Notes: generated by a model not told the origin, from the sequence alone. DNA of 5,935 bases from Clostridia bacterium (GCA_017395885.1 JAFQNM010000247.1:1-5935), one strand, 5' to 3'; counted from the stretch's first letter, positions 1 to 5,543 are shown. Made by a program: numbers and translations.

Positions 1-569
1 AAACTACCTCCATTGGTAAGATAGCGGCAAACCTTAAGTCACAGGGCAAAAAGGTAGTGGTTGCAGCGGCAGATACCTTCAGAGCAGCGGCTATCGATCA
101 GCTCCAGGAGTGGACGGAAAGAGCAGGAGTAGAGCTTATCCGCCAGAACGAGGGAAGCGACCCTGCGGCAGTAGTTTTCGATGCGGCACAGGCTGCAAAA
201 AAGAGAGGTGCAGACGTTCTCATCGTCGATACTGCAGGCCGACTCCACAATAAGAAGAACCTTATGGCAGAGCTTGCAAAGATAGATAGAGTTCTCACCC
301 GTGAGCTTCCCGAATGCTCCCGTGAAACGCTCCTTGTTCTTGATTCAACAACCGGACAGAATGCTGTCATCCAGGCAAGAGAGTTTAAGGAGAGCGCAGA
401 TATAACAGGCCTTATCCTCACAAAGCTGGACGGAACCGCAAAGGGCGGTGCTGTGTTCAGTATCAAGAGAATTCTTGATATTCCCGTAAAATATATAGGA
501 GTAGGCGAGCAGATAGGCGATATGCAGCCCTTTGATGCAGATATGTTCGTTTCTGCACTCTTTGACTGA
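1..569 (+). CDS. ftsY: Signal recognition particle receptor FtsY, C-terminal part of the NG GTPase domain (5' truncated by window edge)
   Basis: FtsY is the SRP receptor GTPase that docks ribosome-nascent chain-SRP complexes at the membrane for SecYEG-dependent insertion. The reading frame is open from base 3 to the TGA at 567-569, giving 188 visible residues. It begins inside the P-loop ([11 protein letters not shown] follows the missing GxxGxGK). The insertion-box motif [13 protein letters not shown] comes next, then the G3 motif DTAGRL near visible residue 78, the G4 motif [10 protein letters not shown], and the closing [13 protein letters not shown] that is typical of FtsY and Ffh. The protein ends a few residues after that motif, as FtsY does, with no methionine-rich M domain, which argues against Ffh. 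The true start and any acidic N-terminal A domain lie upstream of the window. The GTG at 57 is internal and not a start. rdgB follows after one base, so the two are probably cotranscribed and translationally coupled. Confidence 0.95.
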   Translation, partial: TTSIGKIAANLKSQGKKVVVAAADTFRAAAIDQLQEWTERAGVELIRQNEGSDPAAVVFDAAQAAKKRGADVLIVDTAGRLHNKKNLMAELAKIDRVLTRELPECSRETLLVLDSTTGQNAVIQAREFKESADITGLILTKLDGTAKGGAVFSIKRILDIPVKYIGVGEQIGDMQPFDADMFVSALFD

Positions 570-570
570 T

Positions 571-1254
571 ATGGAATTCGTACTTGCATCAAGAAACAAG
601 AAAAAGATAGCCGAAATGAACACCCTCCTTGAAAAGTTCTGCGGCGAAAGTGTCAAGGTTCTTTCTCTGGATGATATCGGATATAACGGCGATATAGAGG
701 AGGACGGACAGAGCTTTGAGGAAAACTCTGTCATCAAAGCCTGCGCTCCCGCCAAAAAGGGTTATATCGGAATAGCCGACGATTCGGGCCTTTGCGTGGA
801 CGCACTTGGCGGCGCTCCCGGTGTCTATTCTGCACGATACAGCGGAGAGGATGCTACTGATGCTGAGAATAATGAAAAGCTCCTCAGGGAGCTTGAAAAA
901 GAGGATAACCGCAAGGCCCGGTTCAAAACCGTGATCAGCTTGGTTATTCCCAAATCTCTCGGCCTTGAGATCTTTCACCATATGACTGATCCCAAAATGG
1001 AGGAATATATCCTTAAAAGATTTGGGATAGATGCTCACGTATGCTCCTTCTTTGGAGAATGTGAGGGTAAGATACTTCGCGAGTACAGAGGTGACGGTGG
1101 ATTTGGCTACGATCCGCTCTTCTTCGTTCCCGAAAAGGGAAAGACCTTCTCCGAGCTTTCAGCCGAGGAGAAGAACGAGATAAGCCACAGAGGTCGCGCC
1201 ATGAGATGCTTTGGCAACAATATTAACAATTTATTTGAGGTTTCAATTTTATGA
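571..1254 (+). CDS. rdgB: Non-canonical purine NTP pyrophosphatase (RdgB/HAM1 family) with a family-atypical insertion
   Basis: This family hydrolyses dITP, ITP and XTP to monophosphates and pyrophosphate, keeping deaminated purines out of DNA and RNA in the cytosol. The 227-residue product shows the family motifs in order: S7-x-N9-x-x-K12 (substrate binding), ADDSGL at 69-74 with the catalytic and metal-binding acidic residues, GGAPGVYSARYSGEDATD at 80-97, GGFGYDP at 176-182, and SHRGRA at 205-210. The ATG at 571 is chosen because the conserved (M)xxVLAS.N strand starts right there. The frame is open further upstream only inside ftsY. There is no clear Shine-Dalgarno sequence, and the start sits one base after the ftsY stop, so translation is probably coupled. 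Relatives are usually about 195-205 residues. The excess is an extra segment at roughly residues 128-158, between the VISLVIP strand and FGECEGKI. The TGA overlaps the yhbY start as ATGA. Confidence 0.93.
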   Translation: MEFVLASRNKKKIAEMNTLLEKFCGESVKVLSLDDIGYNGDIEEDGQSFEENSVIKACAPAKKGYIGIADDSGLCVDALGGAPGVYSARYSGEDATDAENNEKLLRELEKEDNRKARFKTVISLVIPKSLGLEIFHHMTDPKMEEYILKRFGIDAHVCSFFGECEGKILREYRGDGGFGYDPLFFVPEKGKTFSELSAEEKNEISHRGRAMRCFGNNINNLFEVSIL

Positions 1255-1544
1255 TAACGAGTAAACAGAGAGCAAGCCTCCGCAAGCTCGGCCACGACCT
1301 TGATACTATTTATCAGATAGGCAAGGGCGGTATGGGCGAGGAGATGCTCAGGGGAATAAGCGATGCACTTGAGGCAAGAGAGCTTATAAAGTGCCGTACC
1401 CTTGATAATTGCGAATACTCCTCCAAGGAGGCGGCAAACCTTATAGCAGAGGCAGTCGGTACTGACGTTGTAAGCGTTGTGGGAAGCCGCTTTGTGCTCT
1501 ATAAGCAGAGCTCCAAGGAAAAGAACAGAAAGATAGTTCTGTAA
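1251..1544 (+). CDS. yhbY: YhbY/CRM-domain RNA-binding protein, ribosome assembly factor
   Basis: This is a single CRS1-YhbY (CRM) domain protein of 97 residues, the usual length for bacterial YhbY. Members bind pre-50S ribosomal particles, and the family is linked to large-subunit assembly. Visible hallmarks are the N-terminal LTSKQRA-like start (MITSKQRASLRKLGHDL), the IGKGGM segment carrying the GxxG RNA-binding loop at about residues 24-27, an ELIKCR strand, and the closing VVGSRFVLYKQS strand. The start ATG overlaps the rdgB stop (ATGA at 1251-1254). A GAGG at 1237-1240, inside the end of rdgB, could serve as a ribosome binding site at a slightly long spacing of 10 bases. nadD begins two bases after the TAA. 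In many Firmicutes yhbY stands next to nadD, which agrees with the assignment. Confidence 0.93.
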   Translation: MITSKQRASLRKLGHDLDTIYQIGKGGMGEEMLRGISDALEARELIKCRTLDNCEYSSKEAANLIAEAVGTDVVSVVGSRFVLYKQSSKEKNRKIVL

Positions 1545-1546
1545 TT

Positions 1547-2149
1547 ATGAGAATAGGACTTTACGGAGGCACCTTTTCACCGCCTCATAACGGCCATATA
1601 AGAGCGGCAAGGCTGTTTCTCAGAGAGGCAAGGCTCGATAAGCTTTATATAATGCCGGCAGGCATCCCGCCGCATAAAAAAGCAGATGCCTGGGGAGACG
1701 GTGACAGCCGCCTTGAAATGGCTGCTCTCGCTTTCGGAGAGTTTTCAGAGATATCTGATTATGAGATCAGAAAAAGCGGCAGAAGCTATACGGTGGAAAC
1801 GCTGAGATACCTGAAAGAGAAACACCCTGAGGATGAGCTTTTTATGCTGGTTGGGGAGGATATGTTCCTCAGCCTCGATACGTGGAAGGCTCCTGAGGAA
1901 ATAATGAAGCTATGTAAAATCGTTACGATGAGGAGAGAGGCTACCCCTCAGTGTGTAATGGAGGCTGCCGCCGAGGATTACAGAAGGCGCTACGGAGCTT
2001 GTGTAAAGGTGCTGGAGGCAGAGCCTCTTCGGGCATCGTCAACCGATATCCGAGAAAAAATTGCAAAAGGTGAGAGTGTTTCGGAATTTCTGCCCTCTAA
2101 CGTGGCAGAATATATATGTGTAAACGGACTTTACAGAAATGATTGCTGA
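1547..2149 (+). CDS. nadD: Nicotinate-nucleotide adenylyltransferase NadD
   Basis: NadD joins nicotinate mononucleotide and ATP to form nicotinate adenine dinucleotide, the central adenylylation step of NAD synthesis. The 200-residue length is normal. Visible motifs are GGTFSPPHNGH at 7-17 (the nucleotidyltransferase GGTFxPxHxGH box with the HxGH catalytic histidines 14 and 17), PPHK at 41-44, SYTVETL at 80-86, LVGEDMFLSLDTW at 101-113, and RASSTDIR at 162-169 (the ISSTxIR ATP-binding signature). Position 11 is Ser where many members have Asp or Asn, an acceptable variation. No convincing Shine-Dalgarno precedes the ATG, which lies two bases after the yhbY TAA, so re-initiation or coupling is likely. 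The 3' end overlaps the yqeK start by 11 bases. It sits in the widespread yhbY-nadD-yqeK cluster. Confidence 0.95.
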   Translation: MRIGLYGGTFSPPHNGHIRAARLFLREARLDKLYIMPAGIPPHKKADAWGDGDSRLEMAALAFGEFSEISDYEIRKSGRSYTVETLRYLKEKHPEDELFMLVGEDMFLSLDTWKAPEEIMKLCKIVTMRREATPQCVMEAAAEDYRRRYGACVKVLEAEPLRASSTDIREKIAKGESVSEFLPSNVAEYICVNGLYRNDC

Positions 2150-2786
2150 AAAGATAACCGTCACCGAGGAGGAACTGAATGCCCTTCGGGATGCGGTAAA
2201 GGAATATCAAACAGAAAAAAGATATGGTCATACCCTTGCGGTAGAGCGAGAGGCCGGTGCTCTGGGAGAGATATATCTGCCGGGTGATGTTAACCGCCTG
2301 AGAGCAGCAGCTCTGCTCCACGATATAACAAAAATATATGATACCGAAAAACAGTTGAAAATACTTGCAGAGTTTGGTATAATGATAAGAACGGAAGATT
2401 CTGCATCGCCGAAGCTTCTCCACGCAAGAACAGGTGAGCTGGTGGCAAGCAGAGATTTTCCCCATCTTGTTGATAAGGATATAGCGGGAGCAGTTCGCTG
2501 GCACACAACGGGCCGGGCCGGAATGAGCATTTTTGAAATGCTTATATACCTTGCAGACTATATCGAGGATACAAGAACGTTTGAGGACTGCGTTACCCTC
2601 AGAAGCTTTTTCTATAAGGGCATAGAGGGTGCGGAGAGTGAGGAGGAGCGTCTTTCCGTCCTTAGAAGGGCAATGATACTTTCCTTTGATATGACTGTTA
2701 AATGTCTAATAGAGGAGGGAGCCCTTGTAGATAGGGATACGATAGAGGCTCGAAATTGGTTCATTCTTAATGAAGTCATAAATTGA
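2139..2786 (+). CDS. yqeK: YqeK family HD-domain bis(5'-nucleosyl)-tetraphosphatase (Ap4A hydrolase, symmetrical)
   Basis: YqeK proteins are metal-dependent HD hydrolases that cut Ap4A into two ADP, controlling a dinucleotide made as a side reaction of aminoacyl-tRNA synthetases. The 215-residue product has the complete HD constellation: H31 in RYGHTLAVE, H61-D62 in ALLHDITK, H95 in LLHARTGE, H122 in RWHTTGRAGMS, and D140 in IYLADYIEDTR. The HTTGRxGM and ADYIExxR signatures separate YqeK from generic HD proteins. It is slightly longer than the roughly 190 residues common in the family, with the excess near residues 157-172 and at the ends. The start at 2139 overlaps the end of nadD by 11 bases and has no strong Shine-Dalgarno, so coupling is likely. 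Its coding sequence contains a strong promoter-like element at 2355-2383. Confidence 0.92.
   Translation: MIAEKITVTEEELNALRDAVKEYQTEKRYGHTLAVEREAGALGEIYLPGDVNRLRAAALLHDITKIYDTEKQLKILAEFGIMIRTEDSASPKLLHARTGELVASRDFPHLVDKDIAGAVRWHTTGRAGMSIFEMLIYLADYIEDTRTFEDCVTLRSFFYKGIEGAESEEERLSVLRRAMILSFDMTVKCLIEEGALVDRDTIEARNWFILNEVIN
2355..2383 (+). promoter_or_regulatory. Candidate internal sigma-A-type promoter with extended -10, inside yqeK
   Basis: TTGAAA at 2355-2360 (5 of 6 to the -35 consensus) is separated by exactly 17 bases from a perfect TATAAT at 2378-2383. A TGG at 2375-2377 supplies the TGn extended -10 element. The expected transcription start is near 2390, about 410 bases upstream of the first LCP gene. 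It could give the tandem LCP genes, rsfS and leuS their own transcript, independent of the ftsY-rdgB-yhbY-nadD part. The match is seen directly; activity is inferred, because the element lies within coding sequence and may be fortuitous. Confidence 0.45.
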
Positions 2787-2788
2787 TC

Positions 2789-2793
2789 GAGGT
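2789..2793 (+). promoter_or_regulatory. Ribosome binding site of the first LCP gene
   Basis: GAGGT lies five bases before the ATG at 2799, in the short gap after the yqeK stop. It fixes the start of the first LCP gene. It is the first clear Shine-Dalgarno at normal spacing in the window, in contrast to the weak or absent sites of rdgB, nadD and yqeK. This fits independent translation starting at the LCP pair. Confidence 0.7.
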
Positions 2794-2798
2794 AGAAT

Positions 2799-3971
2799 AT
2801 GAGCAATTTTCGGAAATTTCTGAAAAAGCTGATGCCCCGCGTAGGAGCTGTGCTTGTAGCGGCCATAATCGGATCGGGCCTGTTTCTGGCAAACTATTTG
2901 GTGCTGTATACACCCGATAAAGAAATCAACACGCCGAACTTTGATATAATAGCCGACCCCAATCAGGGAGGCAACGGACAGGGTAATACCGTGGATACCC
3001 CTGTAGAGGCATCCAATAAGCAGTTCAATTTTCTCATAATGGGACACGACAGAGCTGCAAGCCTGACAGACGTTATCCTGCTTATAAACTATAATACAGA
3101 GATCCAGAGTATCACCGTTATGCAGATACCGAGAGATACATATATAGAGATCAATAACTATAGCTATCATAAGATAAACGGTCTCTATAATTACTGTGTC
3201 AGCCAGGTAAGAGGTGAGGGCAGCGCAAATCCCGAGCTGGACGGCTGCCGACGAATGGAGGAGTACCTCGAGAGAAATCTTGCGGTAACCATTCACTACA
3301 GTGCGGTAATGGATCTGGACGGATTCGGAAACATAGTAGATGCCATTGGTGGCGTAGATATGAACGTGCCTATGAACATGTACTATTCAGATCCGGAGCA
3401 GAACCTTTATATCAACCTGAGAGAGGGATATCAGCATCTGGACGGAAGACAGGCAGAGCAGTTTATCCGATACAGAGCGGGATATGCAACAGGTGATATA
3501 GGAAGAACAGATGCCCAGAAAATATTCATCTCGGCATTTATGGATAAGCTGCTGACCAGCATAAAGGACGTCAATACCATAAGCGCCCTCGCGCAGAATC
3601 TGGTCACATACGTGGAGTCCAACGTAACTCCGGCAGACGTAATCTTCTTTGGAAAGCATTTTATCGGCATCGGCAATAAGGCAGGACCCGTAAGCCTTTC
3701 CAATATCAAGATGATGACAATGCCGGGCCGAGATACAATGTATAACGGCATATCCTATTACGTTATGAATAAGGACTATATGTCAGGCGTTATAAACGAC
3801 TACTATAACATTTATAATACCAGCGTGCTCTGGTCCTTTGACGTAAACGAGGTGTTTGTAACCAGCGAGAATTCATATCTCAGAGATATCTACCTTGCAG
3901 ATAAGGATAGCGGAGGCTTCCGCCTTATCATATATAACGCTCAGGGTATAGAGGATAACGGAATCGGCTAA
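2799..3971 (+). CDS. LytR-CpsA-Psr (LCP) family cell-wall glycopolymer transferase, membrane-anchored copy
   Basis: LCP proteins transfer undecaprenyl-pyrophosphate-linked glycopolymers (teichoic acids, capsule, other secondary polymers) onto peptidoglycan outside the membrane. The older label 'LytR transcriptional regulator' is misleading. The 390-residue product has a basic N-terminus, one transmembrane helix at about 15-37, a short Gly/Asn-rich linker (about 52-63), and the LCP domain from about 76 to 250. Visible active-site elements are GHDR at 82-85, LTD at 89-91, PRDTYIEI at 111-118, DLDGFGNIVDAIGGV at 172-186, HLDGRQAEQFIRYR at 213-226 and GDIGRTDAQ at 232-240. The expected residues are D84, D91, R112, R224, R226, D233, R236 and Q240. 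The usual Arg before (S/T)D is Leu (LTD), and the GxD-to-TD loop is short. Its only cysteines are 133 and 150. A poorly conserved C-terminal region follows (about 250-390). The next gene is a close paralogue. The polymer handled is unknown. Confidence 0.9.
   Translation: MSNFRKFLKKLMPRVGAVLVAAIIGSGLFLANYLVLYTPDKEINTPNFDIIADPNQGGNGQGNTVDTPVEASNKQFNFLIMGHDRAASLTDVILLINYNTEIQSITVMQIPRDTYIEINNYSYHKINGLYNYCVSQVRGEGSANPELDGCRRMEEYLERNLAVTIHYSAVMDLDGFGNIVDAIGGVDMNVPMNMYYSDPEQNLYINLREGYQHLDGRQAEQFIRYRAGYATGDIGRTDAQKIFISAFMDKLLTSIKDVNTISALAQNLVTYVESNVTPADVIFFGKHFIGIGNKAGPVSLSNIKMMTMPGRDTMYNGISYYVMNKDYMSGVINDYYNIYNTSVLWSFDVNEVFVTSENSYLRDIYLADKDSGGFRLIIYNAQGIEDNGIG
3039..3055 (+). repeat. Direct repeat copy 1a in the first LCP gene (17 identical bases)
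   Basis: This stretch, encoding the MGHDRA active-site segment, is identical over 17 bases to 4174-4190 in the second LCP gene, 1135 bases downstream. It is a remnant of the tandem gene duplication and not an independent element. Confidence 0.8.
3306..3328 (+). repeat. Direct repeat copy 2a in the first LCP gene (23 identical bases)
   Basis: This stretch, encoding the VMDLDGFG segment, is identical over 23 bases to 4441-4463 in the second LCP gene. The offset is again exactly 1135 bases, so the two genes have no net indel between these two repeats. It reflects duplication plus strong constraint on the LCP core. Confidence 0.8.
3900..3929 (+). other. Predicted RNA hairpin near the 3' end of the first LCP gene
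   Basis: GATAAG (3900-3905) pairs with CTTATC (3924-3929), and GCGGA (3910-3914) pairs with TCCGC (3919-3923) around a GGCT loop. A four-base bulge (3906-3909) lies on the 5' side. That is 11 Watson-Crick pairs. It is followed by A/T-mixed sequence and not a run of T, so it is not an intrinsic terminator. It lies within codons 368-377 and could affect RNA processing or be a chance product of the coding sequence. Confidence 0.4.
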
Positions 3972-3981
3972 GACTCTGAGA

Positions 3982-4003
3982 CGGTGGAGAAATGCTCTTA
4001 CCG
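3982..4003 (+). other. Predicted RNA hairpin in the gap between the LCP genes
   Basis: CGGT (3982-3985) pairs with ACCG (4000-4003) and GAG (3987-3989) with CTC (3995-3997). A G-U pair (3986 with 3999) and a one-base bulge lie between, and the loop is AAATG. It occupies the middle of the 46-base intergenic gap, ending two bases before the ribosome binding site of the second LCP gene. No T-tract follows, so it is not a terminator. A role in setting expression of the second gene is inference. Confidence 0.4.
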
Positions 4004-4005
4004 GG

Positions 4006-4011
4006 AAAGGG
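4006..4011 (+). promoter_or_regulatory. Ribosome binding site of the second LCP gene
   Basis: AAAGGG lies six bases before the ATG at 4018 and fixes that start. The start is confirmed by the signal peptide that begins immediately (MKKILALVLA). Confidence 0.65.
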
Positions 4012-4017
4012 AAGAAT

Positions 4018-5076
4018 ATGAAAAAGATATTAGCACTGGTGCTTGCAATACTCACAGCGGCCTCACTGTTTGGCTGTGGCAGAATGTCAAACGTGGGAGA
4101 GGGCGGTGCCGAGACCAATGAGGACGGAACCGTCAAGGAGCTGAAAAGCGAGACCATGTATAACTTTCTGGTCATGGGACACGACAGAGCCGCAAAGCTG
4201 ACAGACGTAAATATGCTTGTCAGCTATGATACGGAATCCGGAAAAATGACCGTAATGCAGCTCCCCAGAGATACTTATATAGAGATCGAGGATTATTCCT
4301 ATTCTAAGCTTAACGGACTTTATAACCATTGCATTTCCGAGGCAAAGGATGAGGATAGCAGCGATCCTGAGCTGGACGGATGTAAAAAGGCTGCACAGTA
4401 TCTGAGCCGGGCTCTTGGTGTTCCCATCCACTATAGCGCAGTAATGGATCTGGACGGATTCGGGAATATAGTGGATGCCGTAGGCGGAGTTGAAATATAC
4501 GTGCCCTATGCAATGGAATATGAGGATGAGGCACAGAACCTGTATATCAATCTTGCTAAGGGCTATAACGTGCTGGACGGAAATGAGGCCGAGCAGTTTG
4601 TCCGCTTCAGAAGCGGCTTTGTAAATGCAGACCTTGGCCGTGGCGATGCACAGAAAATGTTTATGACAGCGTTTATCGAGGCTGTCAAGGAGAATATCAG
4701 CATCTCAAGCGTGGCAAAGATAGCAGATTCAGTTTTCAAAAATGTAAAAACAGACCTGACCCTTTCTGAGATAGTAACCTTCGGAACCTCGTTTGTGGGT
4801 ATCGAGCTTTCGGGAGTCACAATGCTGACCGCACCCGGAGAGGTTGCCTCCTCCTATTATGTGCTGAATAAGGCCTGCCTCACTCAGGTGCTGAACGGGC
4901 ACTTCAATATCTACGTGGATAGCCTTGAGGGCAGCGTGGATAGGAGCGGTATTTTCTGCGATGAGGAAAACTCAGCAATGCTTGCCGTTTATGAAAAGCC
5001 CGCTGAGGAGCTTGATTATAAAGAGCATAATGCCCAGGATGTTTCAGATGAAGATATATATATTCCTTTAAAGTAA
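4018..5076 (+). CDS. LytR-CpsA-Psr (LCP) family protein, predicted lipoprotein paralogue
   Basis: This is a 352-residue tandem paralogue of the preceding LCP gene. By hand alignment about 77 of 116 residues are identical over residues 48-163 (residues 76-191 of the first copy), with weaker similarity beyond. The LCP core is complete: GHDR 54-57, LTD 61-63, PRDTYIEI 83-90, DLDGFGNIVDAVGGV 144-158, VLDGNEAEQFVRFR 185-198 and ADLGRGDAQ 204-212. The expected catalytic and lipid-pyrophosphate-binding residues D56, D63, R84, R196, R198, D205 and R208 are kept. The N-terminus differs: Lys2-Lys3, a hydrophobic stretch, then the lipobox LFGC with Cys20. This predicts cleavage by signal peptidase II and a diacylglyceryl anchor, whereas LCP proteins usually have an uncleaved transmembrane helix. 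The Cys105/Cys122 pair matches the pair in the first copy. The C-terminal tail (about 325-350) is acidic. Both products should act on the outer face of the membrane; separate substrates are possible but not shown. Confidence 0.88.
   Translation: MKKILALVLAILTAASLFGCGRMSNVGEGGAETNEDGTVKELKSETMYNFLVMGHDRAAKLTDVNMLVSYDTESGKMTVMQLPRDTYIEIEDYSYSKLNGLYNHCISEAKDEDSSDPELDGCKKAAQYLSRALGVPIHYSAVMDLDGFGNIVDAVGGVEIYVPYAMEYEDEAQNLYINLAKGYNVLDGNEAEQFVRFRSGFVNADLGRGDAQKMFMTAFIEAVKENISISSVAKIADSVFKNVKTDLTLSEIVTFGTSFVGIELSGVTMLTAPGEVASSYYVLNKACLTQVLNGHFNIYVDSLEGSVDRSGIFCDEENSAMLAVYEKPAEELDYKEHNAQDVSDEDIYIPLK
4174..4190 (+). repeat. Direct repeat copy 1b in the second LCP gene
   Basis: Identical to 3039-3055 and encoding the same MGHDRA segment, at an offset of 1135 bases. 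Confidence 0.8.
4441..4463 (+). repeat. Direct repeat copy 2b in the second LCP gene
   Basis: Identical to 3306-3328 over 23 bases and encoding the VMDLDGFG segment. Recombination between copies 2a and 2b would leave one in-frame hybrid LCP gene. Confidence 0.8.
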
Positions 5077-5078
5077 AA

Positions 5079-5084
5079 GAGAGG
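5079..5084 (+). promoter_or_regulatory. Ribosome binding site of rsfS
   Basis: GAGAGG lies seven bases before the ATG at 5092, favouring that start. A second in-frame ATG at 5104 also has GGAG at 5094-5097 with six bases of spacing, so the start is uncertain by four codons. Confidence 0.65.
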
Positions 5085-5091
5085 TAAAATA

Positions 5092-5508
5092 ATGGAGAAT
5101 ATAATGAATAACGATGCCCCTGTAACACAGGTAAAGCTTCCCGAAAACGCAACTCCCCGTGATATTGCAGAGTTTATGGTAAAGGTTCTGGATGCAAAGA
5201 AGGCAAAGGATATAAAGCTCCTTCACGTAGAGGAGCAGACAGTTATCGCAGATTATTTTGTGATCGCAACAGGTAATTCCACAACACAGGTAAGCTCCCT
5301 TTCTGAGGAGGTAGAGTTCCGCCTTGGAGAGAACGGAATCACTCCCCGTGCAGTAGAGGGCTCCAGAGGAGATTCCTGGATCCTTTCCGATTATTCCTGC
5401 GTTATCCTCCACGTATTCAATCAGGAATCCAGAGATTTCTATAAGCTTGAAAAGCTCTATTCCGAGGGCAGCGAGATTTCCATCGCAGATATCCTCACCG
5501 AGGATTGA
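5092..5508 (+). CDS. rsfS: Ribosome silencing factor RsfS (RsfA/Iojap family)
   Basis: RsfS binds uL14 (L14) on the 50S subunit and blocks joining with the 30S, lowering translation when nutrients are short. The 138-residue product carries the family core: VIADYFVIATGNSTTQV at 51-67, the AVEGSRGDSWILSDYSCVILHVF block at 87-109, and RDFYKLEKLY at 114-123. These correspond to the usual DYFVIxxGNS, EGxxxxxWxLxDYGDVVVHxF and RxFYxLExLW motifs. The start at 5092 has a good Shine-Dalgarno; the ATG at 5104 would give 134 residues. Compared with other members it has roughly 20 extra N-terminal residues before the first helix (TPRDIAEFMVKVLD). Common Gly-Asp after DY is Ser-Cys here. It lies 15 bases after the second LCP gene and 45 bases before leuS. 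Its distance from yqeK is due to the LCP pair, as nadD-yqeK-LCP-rsfS clusters are familiar in Clostridia. Confidence 0.93.
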   Translation: MENIMNNDAPVTQVKLPENATPRDIAEFMVKVLDAKKAKDIKLLHVEEQTVIADYFVIATGNSTTQVSSLSEEVEFRLGENGITPRAVEGSRGDSWILSDYSCVILHVFNQESRDFYKLEKLYSEGSEISIADILTED

Positions 5509-5543
5509 GGCATCGGTACATAAAAACGAAAATAATCCCTTTT

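Noticed and set aside
532..570. Upstream extension of rdgB to 532
   Set aside because: The extra residues lie within ftsY and have no family match; the conserved first strand starts at the ATG at 571.
98..592. Minus-strand open frame of 164 codons opposite ftsY
   Set aside because: ftsY on the + strand is certain from its GTPase motifs, and the reverse frame is low-complexity Ser-rich sequence without family resemblance.
3063..3095. CTGACA and TATAAT inside the first LCP gene as a promoter
   Set aside because: The spacer is 21 bases, well outside the usual 16-18, and there is no TGn element.
2706..3296. Long minus-strand open frame of 196 codons opposite yqeK and the first LCP gene
   Set aside because: It lies fully opposite two well-supported genes, shows no recognisable domain and is rich in Cys, Ile and Tyr as expected from reverse reading of this codon usage.
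3790..3818. TATAAT at 3813-3818 as a promoter for the second LCP gene
   Set aside because: The position 17 bases upstream (TTATAA) matches only three of six -35 bases and there is no extended -10.
3992..4021. Nine-codon upstream frame (MLLPGKGRI) ending in an ATGA overlap with the second LCP start
   Set aside because: Its only purine-rich upstream stretch is too close to its ATG, and the ATG lies in the loop region of the predicted hairpin. Too short to support as a coding leader.
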